Source: Lachnospiraceae bacterium (GTDB taxonomy: Bacteria; Bacillota; Clostridia; Lachnospirales; Lachnospiraceae). From it: a stretch of 64,000 bases of DNA. Position numbers and translations under genes: made by a program. The notes beneath the pieces were generated by a model. That model did no database searches. It worked only from the letters and a program-made list of their open reading frames with translations, and was not told the origin of the DNA. Location of the stretch: assembly GCA_015057365.1 (NCBI GenBank), contig SVEN01000004.1:1-64000 (forward strand). The letters run 5' to 3'. This document shows, one piece after another, positions 33,025-41,677 of the stretch; the stretch's first letter is position 1; each line of letters starts with the position of its first letter.

Positions 33025-35637
33025 TTACACGGTCTCGTGCTTGCCATAGTATGCATTTAGATACATCTGCTTAATCTCGCTCATGAGCGGATATCTCGGG
33101 TTTGCTCCGGTACACTGATCGTCAAATGCCTGCTCGGTCATCTCATCCAGTCTCGCCAGGAAATCCTTCTCATCCGGAACATACTCCTTAATGGTCTTCT
33201 TGATGCCTACCTTCTCCTTTAAGTCATCAATTGCCTTTATTAAATTCTTTAACTTCTCACTGTCATTCTTGCCCTTGATACCGAGATAATCAGCCACCTC
33301 CGCATAACGAGCCAGGGTGTGCGGATGGTCATACTGAGAGAACGTACCCATCTTCACCGGAGTCTCGCTGGCATTGAACAACAGCACCTCATTAATCATC
33401 AGCGCGTTTGCAACACCGTGTGCCAGATGATGGAATGCACCCAGCTTGTGCGCCATGGAGTGGCACACACCGAGGAATGCGTTTGCAAACGCCATGCCTG
33501 CAATGGTTGCCGCATTTGCCATCTTCTCTCTTGCCTCTACATCGTTACCGTTCTCGTATGCCTTCGGCAAATACTCAAAAATCACCTTCAGCGCCTTTAA
33601 TGCAAGACCGTCGGTATAATCCGTAGCCATCACGGAAGCGTATGCCTCCAATGCATGAGTTACCGCGTCAATACCGGAAGCAGCGGTTAAGCCCTTCGGT
33701 GCGGTCATGTGGAAATCGGTATCGATAATCGCCATATTCGGAAGCAGCTCGTAATCCGCCAGCGGATACTTTACGCCGGTCTGCTCATCGGTAATAACCG
33801 CGAACGGCGTCACCTCGGAGCCGGTACCTGCGGAGGTCGGAATCGCTACAAAATATGCCTTTTCGCCCATCTTCGGGAAGGTGTAAATTCTCTTACGGAT
33901 ATCCACAAAACGCATTGCCATATCCATAAAATCAGCTTCCGGATGCTCATAAAGAACCCACATAATCTTAGCTGCGTCCATAGCGGAACCGCCGCCCAGG
34001 GCAATAATGACATCCGGCTTAAATGCTGCCATCTGTGCAGCACCGGCCTTCGCGCAAGCTAACGTCGGATCCGGCTCTACCTGCCAGAATTCCGCATGAG
34101 AGATGCCCATCTCGTCAAGCTTATCGGTAATTGCCTTCGTATAACCGTTCTCATAAAGGAAGCTGTCGGTTACCACAAAGGCCTTCTTCTTGCCCATTAC
34201 GGTGCCTAGCTCGTCAAGAGCCACCGGAAGACAGCCCTTCTTCATGTAAATCTTTTCAGGTGCACGGAACCAAAGCATATTTTCCCTTCTTTCTGCAACG
34301 GTTTTAATATTAAGTAAATGCTTTACGCCTACGTTATCGGATACGGAATTTCCGCCCCAAGAGCCGCACCCCAAGGTAAGGGACGGAGCCAGCTTAAAGT
34401 TATATAAATCACCGATACCCCCCTGGGAAGACGGGGTATTCACAAGGATACGGCAGGTCTTCATACGCTCCGCAAACTCATGAAGCTTCTCGGTCTCGGT
34501 CTGTGCATTCAGGTAAATAGAGGAAGTATGACCGTAACCGCCGTCTGCGATTAAGTGCTCTGCCTTCTCAAAAGCATCCTGAATATTCTTTGCCTTATAC
34601 ATAGCCAGTACCGGAGAAAGCTTCTCGTGTGCGAATTCCTCGGAAAGCTCTACGCTTTCTACCTCACCGATTAAAATCTTCGTGCCGGCCGGAACCGTAA
34701 CACCCGCAAGCTCTGCGATGGTGGTTGCCTTCTGGCCTACAATCTTTGCGTTTAACGCACCGTTGATGATGATGGTCTTACGAACCTTCTCAATCTCGTC
34801 ATCCTTTAAGAAATAGCAGCCGCGTCTCGCGAACTCTTCCTTTACTGCCTTATATACCTTATCCAGAACAATCACAGACTGCTCGGATGCACAAATCATA
34901 CCGTTATCGAAGGTCTTGGAATGAATAATGGAATTCACCGCCAAAAGCACATCCGCCGTATCATCAATGATTGCCGGAGTATTACCCGCACCCACACCGA
35001 GGGCCGGCTTACCGCTGGAATATGCGGACTTTACCATACCCGGACCACCGGTAGCAAGAATGATGTCACTTTCCTTCATAACTGTATTGGTCATCTCTAA
35101 GGACGGCACGTCAATCCATGCGATAATATCCTCCGGAGCACCTGCCGCAACCGCTGCCTCAAGCACAATCTTCGCTGCCTCGATGGTGGAATTCTTCGCA
35201 CGCGGGTGTGGGCTGATAATGATACCGTTTCTGGTCTTCAAACAAATGAGTGTCTTAAAAATTGCGGTAGAGGTCGGGTTCGTAGTCGGAATAACCGCCG
35301 CCACCAAACCGATGGACTCTGCCACCTTCTTAATACCGTAGGCCTTGTCTTCTTCAATGATACCACAGGTCTTGGTATCTCTGTACTTGTTGTAAATGTA
35401 CTCTGCCGCATAGTGGTTCTTAATTACCTTATCCTCCACCACGCCCATGCCGGTCTCTTCCACCGCCATCTTCGCAAGAGGGATTCTTGCCTTATCCGCA
35501 GCCGTTGCCGCAGCAAGGAAAATCTTATCTACCTGCTCCTGCGTATACTCCGCAAACTTCTTCTGCGCTGCCTTTACTCTGGCAATCGCCGCTTCCAGCG
35601 CCTTTACGCTGTCTACCACTTCATAGTTTTTCGTCAT
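33025..35637 (-). CDS. adhE: Bifunctional acetaldehyde-CoA/alcohol dehydrogenase
   Basis: This enzyme reduces acetyl-CoA to ethanol in fermentation, using two NADH. The 870 residues comprise an N-terminal aldehyde dehydrogenase domain (catalytic Cys in FDNGMICASEQS) and a C-terminal iron-dependent alcohol dehydrogenase domain (ALGGGSAMDAAKIMW, then HKLGAFHHLAHGVANALM with metal-binding His). The ATG at 35637 (MTKNYEVVD) has TAGGAGG nine bases upstream. A Rex-type operator overlaps its promoter, which fits NADH/NAD-controlled expression. Confidence 0.96.
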   Translation of the reverse strand: MTKNYEVVDSVKALEAAIARVKAAQKKFAEYTQEQVDKIFLAAATAADKARIPLAKMAVEETGMGVVEDKVIKNHYAAEYIYNKYRDTKTCGIIEEDKAYGIKKVAESIGLVAAVIPTTNPTSTAIFKTLICLKTRNGIIISPHPRAKNSTIEAAKIVLEAAVAAGAPEDIIAWIDVPSLEMTNTVMKESDIILATGGPGMVKSAYSSGKPALGVGAGNTPAIIDDTADVLLAVNSIIHSKTFDNGMICASEQSVIVLDKVYKAVKEEFARRGCYFLKDDEIEKVRKTIIINGALNAKIVGQKATTIAELAGVTVPAGTKILIGEVESVELSEEFAHEKLSPVLAMYKAKNIQDAFEKAEHLIADGGYGHTSSIYLNAQTETEKLHEFAERMKTCRILVNTPSSQGGIGDLYNFKLAPSLTLGCGSWGGNSVSDNVGVKHLLNIKTVAERRENMLWFRAPEKIYMKKGCLPVALDELGTVMGKKKAFVVTDSFLYENGYTKAITDKLDEMGISHAEFWQVEPDPTLACAKAGAAQMAAFKPDVIIALGGGSAMDAAKIMWVLYEHPEADFMDMAMRFVDIRKRIYTFPKMGEKAYFVAIPTSAGTGSEVTPFAVITDEQTGVKYPLADYELLPNMAIIDTDFHMTAPKGLTAASGIDAVTHALEAYASVMATDYTDGLALKALKVIFEYLPKAYENGNDVEAREKMANAATIAGMAFANAFLGVCHSMAHKLGAFHHLAHGVANALMINEVLLFNASETPVKMGTFSQYDHPHTLARYAEVADYLGIKGKNDSEKLKNLIKAIDDLKEKVGIKKTIKEYVPDEKDFLARLDEMTEQAFDDQCTGANPRYPLMSEIKQMYLNAYYGKHETV

Positions 35638-35720
35638 CCTACACGACCTCCTATTCGGCACACCTCTTTTTACAGAAACATCATATTTTACTCTTTTATA
35701 TTACGTTATTCGCTTCTGTC

Positions 35721-35736
35721 TGTTAAAAATTTAACA
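35721..35736. promoter_or_regulatory. Rex-type operator at adhE
   Basis: TGTTAAAAATTTAACA is a full TGTTAA-N4-TTAACA palindrome, the consensus of the redox repressor Rex. It covers the adhE -10 box, so binding would block RNA polymerase when the NADH/NAD ratio is low. Confidence 0.8.
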
Positions 35737-35756
35737 CACTTTTTTTCGAATGTCAA
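35728..35756 (-). promoter_or_regulatory. adhE promoter
   Basis: On the minus strand TTGACA (35751-35756), a 17-base spacer and TAAATT (35728-35733) are read. The leader to adhE is about 85 bases. Confidence 0.75.
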
Positions 35757-35847
35757 TACTTTACTTCTACTTTTTTCCCAATTTTTGTTTTTTCTCTATA
35801 TTTCACAATCCCACACCCCTCTGTTTCTCTTCCCTTGTATAAATTTA

Positions 35848-35881
35848 CGGCGGACACAAAAACTTCCGTTCGCATCCGCCG
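35848..35881 (-). terminator. Candidate GH43 terminator
   Basis: CGGCGGA and TCCGCCG pair around a 20-base loop, about 20 bases after the GH43 stop on the minus strand. TAAATTTATA follows; the T run is poor. Confidence 0.5.
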
Positions 35882-35900
35882 CACTGTATTCCTATCTCTT

Positions 35901-37430
35901 TTATTCCGCTGTATAGTCTATGCCGCTAAAGAACGCCGTGTTACTGCTTTCCTTGCCGTTTGCGGTTGTAAACATACCGATGGTACAACCTACAAATCCC
36001 CCTGCGGACTCGGTACTTAAAAATTTCGTGGAAAGGCCGCTTGCCAATACCTTTTCTCCTGCTCCCGCATCATAAGAAAGGGTCGCTGTCTGTCCCTTTT
36101 GGGAAATGGTAAAGCTCACCTTATCTGCCGTCAGCTCCTCTGCCGCAACAAGTTCAATGCCGCCCTTTACGCTGTTCTTTGCCACGCGCACCTGATTCTT
36201 TCCGTCAAACTTACCGTAAACCACTGCCAGAAACGCCTGCTCACTCTGGAACAGTGCAAGACCTGCCGCCTCTCCGTCCGCTTTCGGAGTAAAGTCTACC
36301 GTAGTCTTTGCGGTAAAGTAATAGGAGGTCTGACGAAGTCCCAAGAAAGCCGCCGGTTCCTTTTCCGCCAACGTATACGGTAACAGTTTTAAGCGATAGC
36401 CGTCGCCCTCGCCCTTTGCCATACCATCCACCGGATTCCGAAGCTTTACCATAGTAAACGGAATACCGTCTGCATCCTTACCACTGGTAATGAGCTCACC
36501 CTCGGTTTCCTTGAGCGGAACGGTTACCGTATCCTCTAAGATGCCGATGCCTGCATTAAATACCGGCCAACCGTCTTCCCAGGTTACCTTAGCAAGGAAG
36601 GTCTCACGTCCCATGTTGGTGTGCCATTCACACGGTCTGGAAGCAAGCATTACCGCATACCAGTTGCCTTCCGTATCCTCAATCAGATCCGCATGGCCCA
36701 CGTAACGAATCGGATAATCCTTTCCGAGATGGCGATGGGTAAATACCGGATTCATGAGATTATTCTCGTACGGGCCCCAAAGCTCCTTACTTCTTGCCAC
36801 ACAAACCGCATGTGCCGGACCGGTACCACCCTCCGCGTGGAGAATATAGTAATAACCGTCCTTCTTATAAAGATGCGGTCCCTCCGGCCACTCTGCCTTA
36901 CGCATGGCGCCGTTCCAAACCATCTTATAGTCGCCCACCAGACACCAGTTCGTGAGATCCACTTCCTGAATGTAGATGTACCAATCACCGTTATGGCCTA
37001 CGCCCTCTGGGTTCGGTCTGGTACCGATGTAATAGCACTTTCCGTCATCATCAAAGAACAAGCTCGGGTCGATACCGTCAGCACCTGCCAGGTAATGCGG
37101 CTCGGACCACGGACCTGCCGGGTCGGTCGCGGTTACCACAAAGTTGCCGCCGTAGCTTACATTGGTGGTAATCATATAAAAGGTCCCCTCATGATAACGG
37201 ATGGTCGGTGCAAAAATACCGCGGGACATCCCTTCATGACCTAACGGAAGCTGAGATGCTCTGTCCAGTACATTACCAATCTGATGCCAATGCTTTAAAT
37301 CCGTGCTCTCAAAAATCGGAACCCCCGGGAAATAACAAAAGCTGGAATTTACAAGATAAAACTTCCCGTTTACCGCACAAGCGGACGGGTCCGGATAAAA
37401 GCCCGGTAAAATCGGATTCTTAATTTCCAT
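35901..37430 (-). CDS. GH43 beta-xylosidase/alpha-L-arabinofuranosidase
   Basis: This 509-residue cytoplasmic enzyme (no signal peptide) has an N-terminal five-bladed propeller. The three catalytic carboxylates are visible: Asp in GFYPDPSAC, Asp in GIDPSLFFDDDGK and Glu in WPEGPHLYKKDGYYY. A C-terminal beta-sandwich of about 190 residues follows, as in the larger GH43 subfamilies (11/12). It would remove xylose or arabinose from imported xylo-oligosaccharides. It has its own promoter and is flanked by hairpins, so it appears monocistronic. AAGGAGAAG precedes the ATG. Confidence 0.92.
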   Translation of the reverse strand: MEIKNPILPGFYPDPSACAVNGKFYLVNSSFCYFPGVPIFESTDLKHWHQIGNVLDRASQLPLGHEGMSRGIFAPTIRYHEGTFYMITTNVSYGGNFVVTATDPAGPWSEPHYLAGADGIDPSLFFDDDGKCYYIGTRPNPEGVGHNGDWYIYIQEVDLTNWCLVGDYKMVWNGAMRKAEWPEGPHLYKKDGYYYILHAEGGTGPAHAVCVARSKELWGPYENNLMNPVFTHRHLGKDYPIRYVGHADLIEDTEGNWYAVMLASRPCEWHTNMGRETFLAKVTWEDGWPVFNAGIGILEDTVTVPLKETEGELITSGKDADGIPFTMVKLRNPVDGMAKGEGDGYRLKLLPYTLAEKEPAAFLGLRQTSYYFTAKTTVDFTPKADGEAAGLALFQSEQAFLAVVYGKFDGKNQVRVAKNSVKGGIELVAAEELTADKVSFTISQKGQTATLSYDAGAGEKVLASGLSTKFLSTESAGGFVGCTIGMFTTANGKESSNTAFFSGIDYTAE

Positions 37431-37492
37431 AATATTCTTCTCCTTGTATTATTTTTTTAACATCAATTTTTCATAGTTTCTTCGCACTTTCC

Positions 37493-37521
37493 AGTGTACC
37501 ATATCCGGTAAGGTGTGGCAA
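37493..37521 (-). promoter_or_regulatory. GH43 promoter
   Basis: TTGCCA, a 17-base spacer and TACACT with TGG before the -10 lie about 65 bases upstream of the GH43 start. Confidence 0.65.
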
Positions 37522-37545
37522 TATAATTTTGTTCACACCAAAATA

Positions 37546-37589
37546 AAAGAGAATCAAAATGTAATATATCTCACATTTTGATTCTCTTT
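37546..37589. terminator. Hairpin after the sigma factor/membrane protein operon
   Basis: AAAGAGAATCAAAATGT and its exact complement form a 17-base perfect stem with a ten-base loop. The minus strand continues TTTTATTTT, so it works as a terminator for the 37643 gene. Confidence 0.8.
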
Positions 37590-37642
37590 CTGCAGTTACC
37601 TTCAATAAAACCATTCACAATGCCACACCTAAACATTACTTC

Positions 37643-38185
37643 TTAATTTCCTTTTTCATACAAGTAATATCCTTCTATCTTCGGAAACTTAACAGCAACC
37701 GTATCGTTACTGTTTTTTCCTACAACCTCAAAAACCTTCACCTCCGTTTCATGCAGTATCTCTATGTCAATGTAAAACAATATCCCAACACGTTTATATT
37801 CCTTCCCCTTTGCACAAAACATCCCCAATAATTCCCCAACATCTTCTTCTACACACACGTTTCCGCTCGAAACGAAATAACCATTCTGCCCAACCACTCT
37901 CGCATACCGTTCATTTATCAACAGTTTGTCCCAATCCTGTATCCTATTTTGATAATCATCTATCGGTTGAAATATCCACCCCCGACTTACAACCCTATAT
38001 TCCGATTGAAATTGCTGATATATAAATTTATTACAAACCAGCATCAGCACCAATACCGCAGCCAGTCCAAGTATAGATTTATATACTCCCTTTCTTCTCT
38101 TTGTCTTTTCTGTATATGTGAGTGTCTCCTTTACAAAGGAATCCTCCACAGTATTCAACGCGCAAAACAAATCCATTCCGCTCAT
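37643..38185 (-). CDS. Membrane protein co-transcribed with an ECF sigma factor
   Basis: The track ORF begins upstream inside the sigma factor gene. The ATG at 38185 overlaps the sigma stop as ATGA and has GGAAGG ten bases upstream, giving 180 residues (MSGMDLFCALNTVED). A basic stretch TEKTKRRKG precedes a single membrane helix (about 36-52); the remaining 125 residues lie outside. This topology fits an anti-sigma factor or sensor, though no zinc-binding anti-sigma motif is visible. I do not recognise the family. Confidence 0.65.
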   Translation of the reverse strand: MSGMDLFCALNTVEDSFVKETLTYTEKTKRRKGVYKSILGLAAVLVLMLVCNKFIYQQFQSEYRVVSRGWIFQPIDDYQNRIQDWDKLLINERYARVVGQNGYFVSSGNVCVEEDVGELLGMFCAKGKEYKRVGILFYIDIEILHETEVKVFEVVGKNSNDTVAVKFPKIEGYYLYEKGN

Positions 38186-38772
38186 TCCACAATTACCTTC
38201 CCTTCCAAATGTAGCTTTAACTTTTTTCGCATCAAATAAAGATGATTCGTGATATATTTCTCTTTCTTCCCTGTTTGCCTCGCAATTTCTTGTACCGAAT
38301 ATGCCATCCAATACCTTTGCATAAATAAAATTCTCTGTTCTTGAGGCAACGTCGACAAAAAGGAATTGATATAGTCTCTCAAGCAATCTGCGTCCGGCTG
38401 TTCTCCTCTTCTCTCATCCGGAATACATTCCTCCAGTTCTTCATACGGTAGCAAAACAACGTTTCCCCCTCTTTTTTGAGCTTTCTTTTTCCGCAATCTG
38501 CTAATAGAAATATTTCTGGTTATTTTTGCAAGATAAGTCTTCAAGCATACCGGGCGCGATGGCGGTATACTTTTCCAAGCATGCAAATAAGTATCACTCT
38601 CACACTCTTCCGCATCCCGAGAATCTTGTAACACATTTTTTGCCAGCATATACAGAAATCTTCCGTATTTTTTCTTTGTCTCATCAATCGCTGCTTCTGA
38701 CCGTTCCCAAAATAATGCAATAATATTTTCATCATTCATACCGCTTTGACCATCCCCTTCTCCAAGGCTCAT
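38182..38772 (-). CDS. ECF-type RNA polymerase sigma factor
   Basis: This 196-residue protein has region 2 (RFLYMLAKNVLQDSRDAEECESDTYLHAWKSI) and region 4 (TLPQEQRILFMQRYWMAYSVQEIARQTGKKEKYITNHLYLMRKKLKLHL). It would direct polymerase to its own set of promoters together with the partner at 37643. AGGAGG lies seven bases before the ATG at 38772. A TTGCGT-17-TATACT promoter sits so close that this site would be at the 5' end of the RNA, so the second ATG (residue 12) is an alternative. Confidence 0.85.
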   Translation of the reverse strand: MSLGEGDGQSGMNDENIIALFWERSEAAIDETKKKYGRFLYMLAKNVLQDSRDAEECESDTYLHAWKSIPPSRPVCLKTYLAKITRNISISRLRKKKAQKRGGNVVLLPYEELEECIPDERRGEQPDADCLRDYINSFLSTLPQEQRILFMQRYWMAYSVQEIARQTGKKEKYITNHLYLMRKKLKLHLEGKVIVE

Positions 38773-38880
38773 CCTCTCCCCTCCTAGTATATCCCTCTAT
38801 TAACTTAGACGCAAATCAAAAACCAATATCTAACTTTTCCACATATTTTATCATTTTCTACATGCATACAGCCATACAAA

Positions 38881-38915
38881 ACGGGTGCCGTGCATATCGC
38901 CGCACCGGCACCCGT
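38881..38915 (-). terminator. Terminator of the glucuronoxylan operon
   Basis: ACGGGTGCCG and CGGCACCCGT form a ten-base stem just after the CE15 gene, followed on the minus strand by TTTTG. Confidence 0.75.
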
Positions 38916-38925
38916 CTCTCATCTC

Positions 38926-40518
38926 CTAACGAAATATTAACTTTTCCTCAAACTCCGGATCCGCATTCTGCGGCAACGCATACAGACTGGTGGTCAAATC
39001 GGAAAGGTCCGACTTCGGCTCCTTGCCGTATAAATGATAATCCGCAAAATCCAGCAGATACACCAAATCAGAATCCGTCACCATATGTCCGGACGGATGT
39101 AAGCATACCGCCAAGTGGTCTCCGATTCCCATGTAGTCAAACAAATCCTTGGAAGCCAGATAATTCATCCACATAGCCGGAGCGTTTACCCAGTCCTCGT
39201 CGCAGTAGGAGCCGGAAATAAACAGGTAACGGTCGCCTCTTCCGCAAAGGGCGGATAGCATATACTGCTCAAGCGGAAGCACCGTCTCATCTTTGAACAC
39301 CTGGAAATTGTCGTTGAACCAGTGCCCTTCGCTGGAACTGCGAAGACTTCCGATGGGCTCGTTCTGTCCGAATTTATAAGCACTGCCGCGATCAATGGCG
39401 GTGTAATCATACTCCGTTCCTTCGGATACATAACGATACAATGCAATACCGCCGGCTCCCGAGCAGGACGGCGCCGTAATCTTAATACGCGGTTCCAGTG
39501 CTCCCGCCACCGCGGTAGCCTTACCGAACCGGGATACGCCGGTCATCAAAAAGTCCGTGGTGGTCAGACCAAGCTCTTCCGCGGCACCGTTCTCCAGCGC
39601 ATCAATGGCCTTGGAAACACTCCAGCCCCAAGCCGCCAGCACGCCGGTCTGCTCTTCCCAGGTATCTCCGTACGGATACAAGTCGTAAAATACACCGGTC
39701 CGGGACGAATTATCCGCCGCAATCTCCATCGGATTAATGGAGAGCACCGCATAGCCCCGCTCGTTGGCGTAGTCCGTCTTCATCAGACCGAAAATCGAAA
39801 ACAGCACCGGTGCTTTTTCGTAAACCTTGTTCGTCGGCAATGCCAGAGTCACCTTATAGGAAGCAGACTTCTCACCGTTATTTACCGTCACCGTCATCTC
39901 ATTGTCTTGTACTGCGTAGGTCACCGTTTCCTTTGTCGCATCCGGCATCGGGCCGTACATATAGTACTCATACATGTGCTTCATCTCTTCCAGACGCTCA
40001 TCAAACTCCTCCGGGCTTGTTACCGGACGTCCGTCCAAAAAGGTATACGGATCCGGCATCTCAATTGCCTCCGTAAACTTAGACGGGTCCGGAAGACCGT
40101 ACTTATTCACCAAATTGGCAATAGTCTCTCTCAATTCCTTTAACATATCGTTGTATTCCTGCTGGGAAACAAGTTCCGTCTCCCCCTTTGCCACCAACGC
40201 ATCCGCCTTATCAAAGGCCGCCTGCAACGTGTCACCGTTTTGATACTGACCAAGGTCCGTATACTGCTCCTTCATCAGCTTCATCTGCCCCAGTAACAAT
40301 TGCGGATTACCCGCTCCTGCCGGACGTTTTGTCGGCTTTGCAGTCATCTCCTCCTGTTCTTTATTCTCAGGCTCCGGCGTGGTCGCATCCTCTGCCGGTG
40401 TCTGTGTTACTTCTTCCTGAAGAGATGCCGTCGGTGTCACATCCGTAGCCTGTCCCGCACTACAGCCGGCCAGGCACAATACAACCGCCATCATCCCCAA
40501 TACCAGTTTCCTTCTCAT
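38926..40518 (-). CDS. CE15-like glucuronoyl esterase lipoprotein
   Basis: This 530-residue lipoprotein (signal ending VLCLAGCS, Cys19) has a Thr/Pro/Glu linker, a helical FIVAR-like segment (about 75-140) and an alpha/beta hydrolase domain. The CE15 serine motif reads GVSRFGKA (Ser329), and the catalytic His is probably in HPSGH (474-478). Such esterases cut the ester between lignin alcohols and 4-O-methyl-glucuronate on xylan. It is the third gene after GH67 and UxuA, which act on the released glucuronate. The gap to uxuA is 70 bases. Confidence 0.85.
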   Translation of the reverse strand: MRRKLVLGMMAVVLCLAGCSAGQATDVTPTASLQEEVTQTPAEDATTPEPENKEQEEMTAKPTKRPAGAGNPQLLLGQMKLMKEQYTDLGQYQNGDTLQAAFDKADALVAKGETELVSQQEYNDMLKELRETIANLVNKYGLPDPSKFTEAIEMPDPYTFLDGRPVTSPEEFDERLEEMKHMYEYYMYGPMPDATKETVTYAVQDNEMTVTVNNGEKSASYKVTLALPTNKVYEKAPVLFSIFGLMKTDYANERGYAVLSINPMEIAADNSSRTGVFYDLYPYGDTWEEQTGVLAAWGWSVSKAIDALENGAAEELGLTTTDFLMTGVSRFGKATAVAGALEPRIKITAPSCSGAGGIALYRYVSEGTEYDYTAIDRGSAYKFGQNEPIGSLRSSSEGHWFNDNFQVFKDETVLPLEQYMLSALCGRGDRYLFISGSYCDEDWVNAPAMWMNYLASKDLFDYMGIGDHLAVCLHPSGHMVTDSDLVYLLDFADYHLYGKEPKSDLSDLTTSLYALPQNADPEFEEKLIFR

Positions 40519-40588
40519 TCTGTGTTCCTTCTCATTTTCACTTTGTTACTTTTGCTTTTTCCGTCATGCATTTACTGCCCGGTATAGT

Positions 40589-41662
40589 TTACTTCGCAGA
40601 CTTTTTGATAGCCTCCCAAAGTCCTTCGATATACACTGCACCAAGCGCTCTGTCATACAAGCCGTAGCCCGGTCTTGCCTGCTCGCCCCAAATCATTCTT
40701 CCGTGGTCCGGACGGATAACACCGTTAAAGCCCATCTCCTGCAGAGCCTTTACGATTTCGTACATATCAAAGCTTCCCTCGGAGGACAGATGTGCACTTT
40801 CATGGAATTCCTCATCGGTCTCAAACTTTACATTACGCACATGGGCAAAATGAATACGCTCCGCGATCTTCGGGTTACGAATAATCTTCGGCAGGTCGTT
40901 CTTACGGCTGCTACCGAGAGAACCGGTACAAAATGTAAAACCGTGAAGCTTGCTCGGATGAAGCGCCGCAACCTTTAAGAGGGACTCCTCACTGGTTACA
41001 ATACGCGGCAGTCCGAAAATATCCCATGCCGGATCATCCGGATGCACCGCCATCTTGATGCCGTACTTTTCACAGGTCGGCATAATCTTCTCGATAAAGT
41101 AACCGTAATTTGCAAGAAGCTGCTCATGCGTCATGCCCTTATACTTCTCGAATAACGCCTTAATCTCATCCTTGCGGTTCGGCTCCCAGCCCGGCATTAC
41201 AAAGCCGCCGCTTTCCTTCTCAATCTTTTCAAACATGGCATCCGGGTCCATGCCTTCAATCATCTTGCCGTCGTAAGCGAGCACGGTAGAGCCGTCCGCC
41301 AGCGGCATCGCAAGATCCGTTCTGGTCCAGTCGAATACCGGCATGAAGTTATAACATACCAGCTTCACACCCGCCTTACCGACACTTTCCAGAGAAGTAA
41401 TATAATTCTCGATTAACTTGTCTCTGGTCGGTGCACCAAGCTTAATATCTTCGTGAATGTTGATACTCTCCACACCTGCAAGAGTCAGCCCTGCTGCCTC
41501 CACCTCGTTTTTTAGCTTCATAACTTCTTCATACGGCCACGGCTCGCCTGCCGGAATATCATGAAGCGCCGAAATCACACCGGTCACACCCGGAATCTGG
41601 CGAATCTGCTGCAGGGTTACACTGTCATTTTTACTGCCGTACCAACGTAAGGTCATTTCCAT
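40589..41662 (-). CDS. uxuA: Mannonate dehydratase
   Basis: This enzyme dehydrates D-mannonate to 2-keto-3-deoxygluconate in the glucuronate pathway. The 357-residue TIM barrel starts MEMTLRWYGSKNDSVTLQQIRQIPG and has the conserved GVESINIHEDIK, MAVHPDDPAWDIFGLPRIV, FCTGSLGSS and IRPDHGRMIW segments that carry metal and substrate ligands. It follows the alpha-glucuronidase by 15 bases, which makes the pathway link direct. AAAGGAGG precedes the ATG. Confidence 0.96.
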   Translation of the reverse strand: MEMTLRWYGSKNDSVTLQQIRQIPGVTGVISALHDIPAGEPWPYEEVMKLKNEVEAAGLTLAGVESINIHEDIKLGAPTRDKLIENYITSLESVGKAGVKLVCYNFMPVFDWTRTDLAMPLADGSTVLAYDGKMIEGMDPDAMFEKIEKESGGFVMPGWEPNRKDEIKALFEKYKGMTHEQLLANYGYFIEKIMPTCEKYGIKMAVHPDDPAWDIFGLPRIVTSEESLLKVAALHPSKLHGFTFCTGSLGSSRKNDLPKIIRNPKIAERIHFAHVRNVKFETDEEFHESAHLSSEGSFDMYEIVKALQEMGFNGVIRPDHGRMIWGEQARPGYGLYDRALGAVYIEGLWEAIKKSAK

Positions 41663-41677
41663 AGTCTTTTCCTCCTT

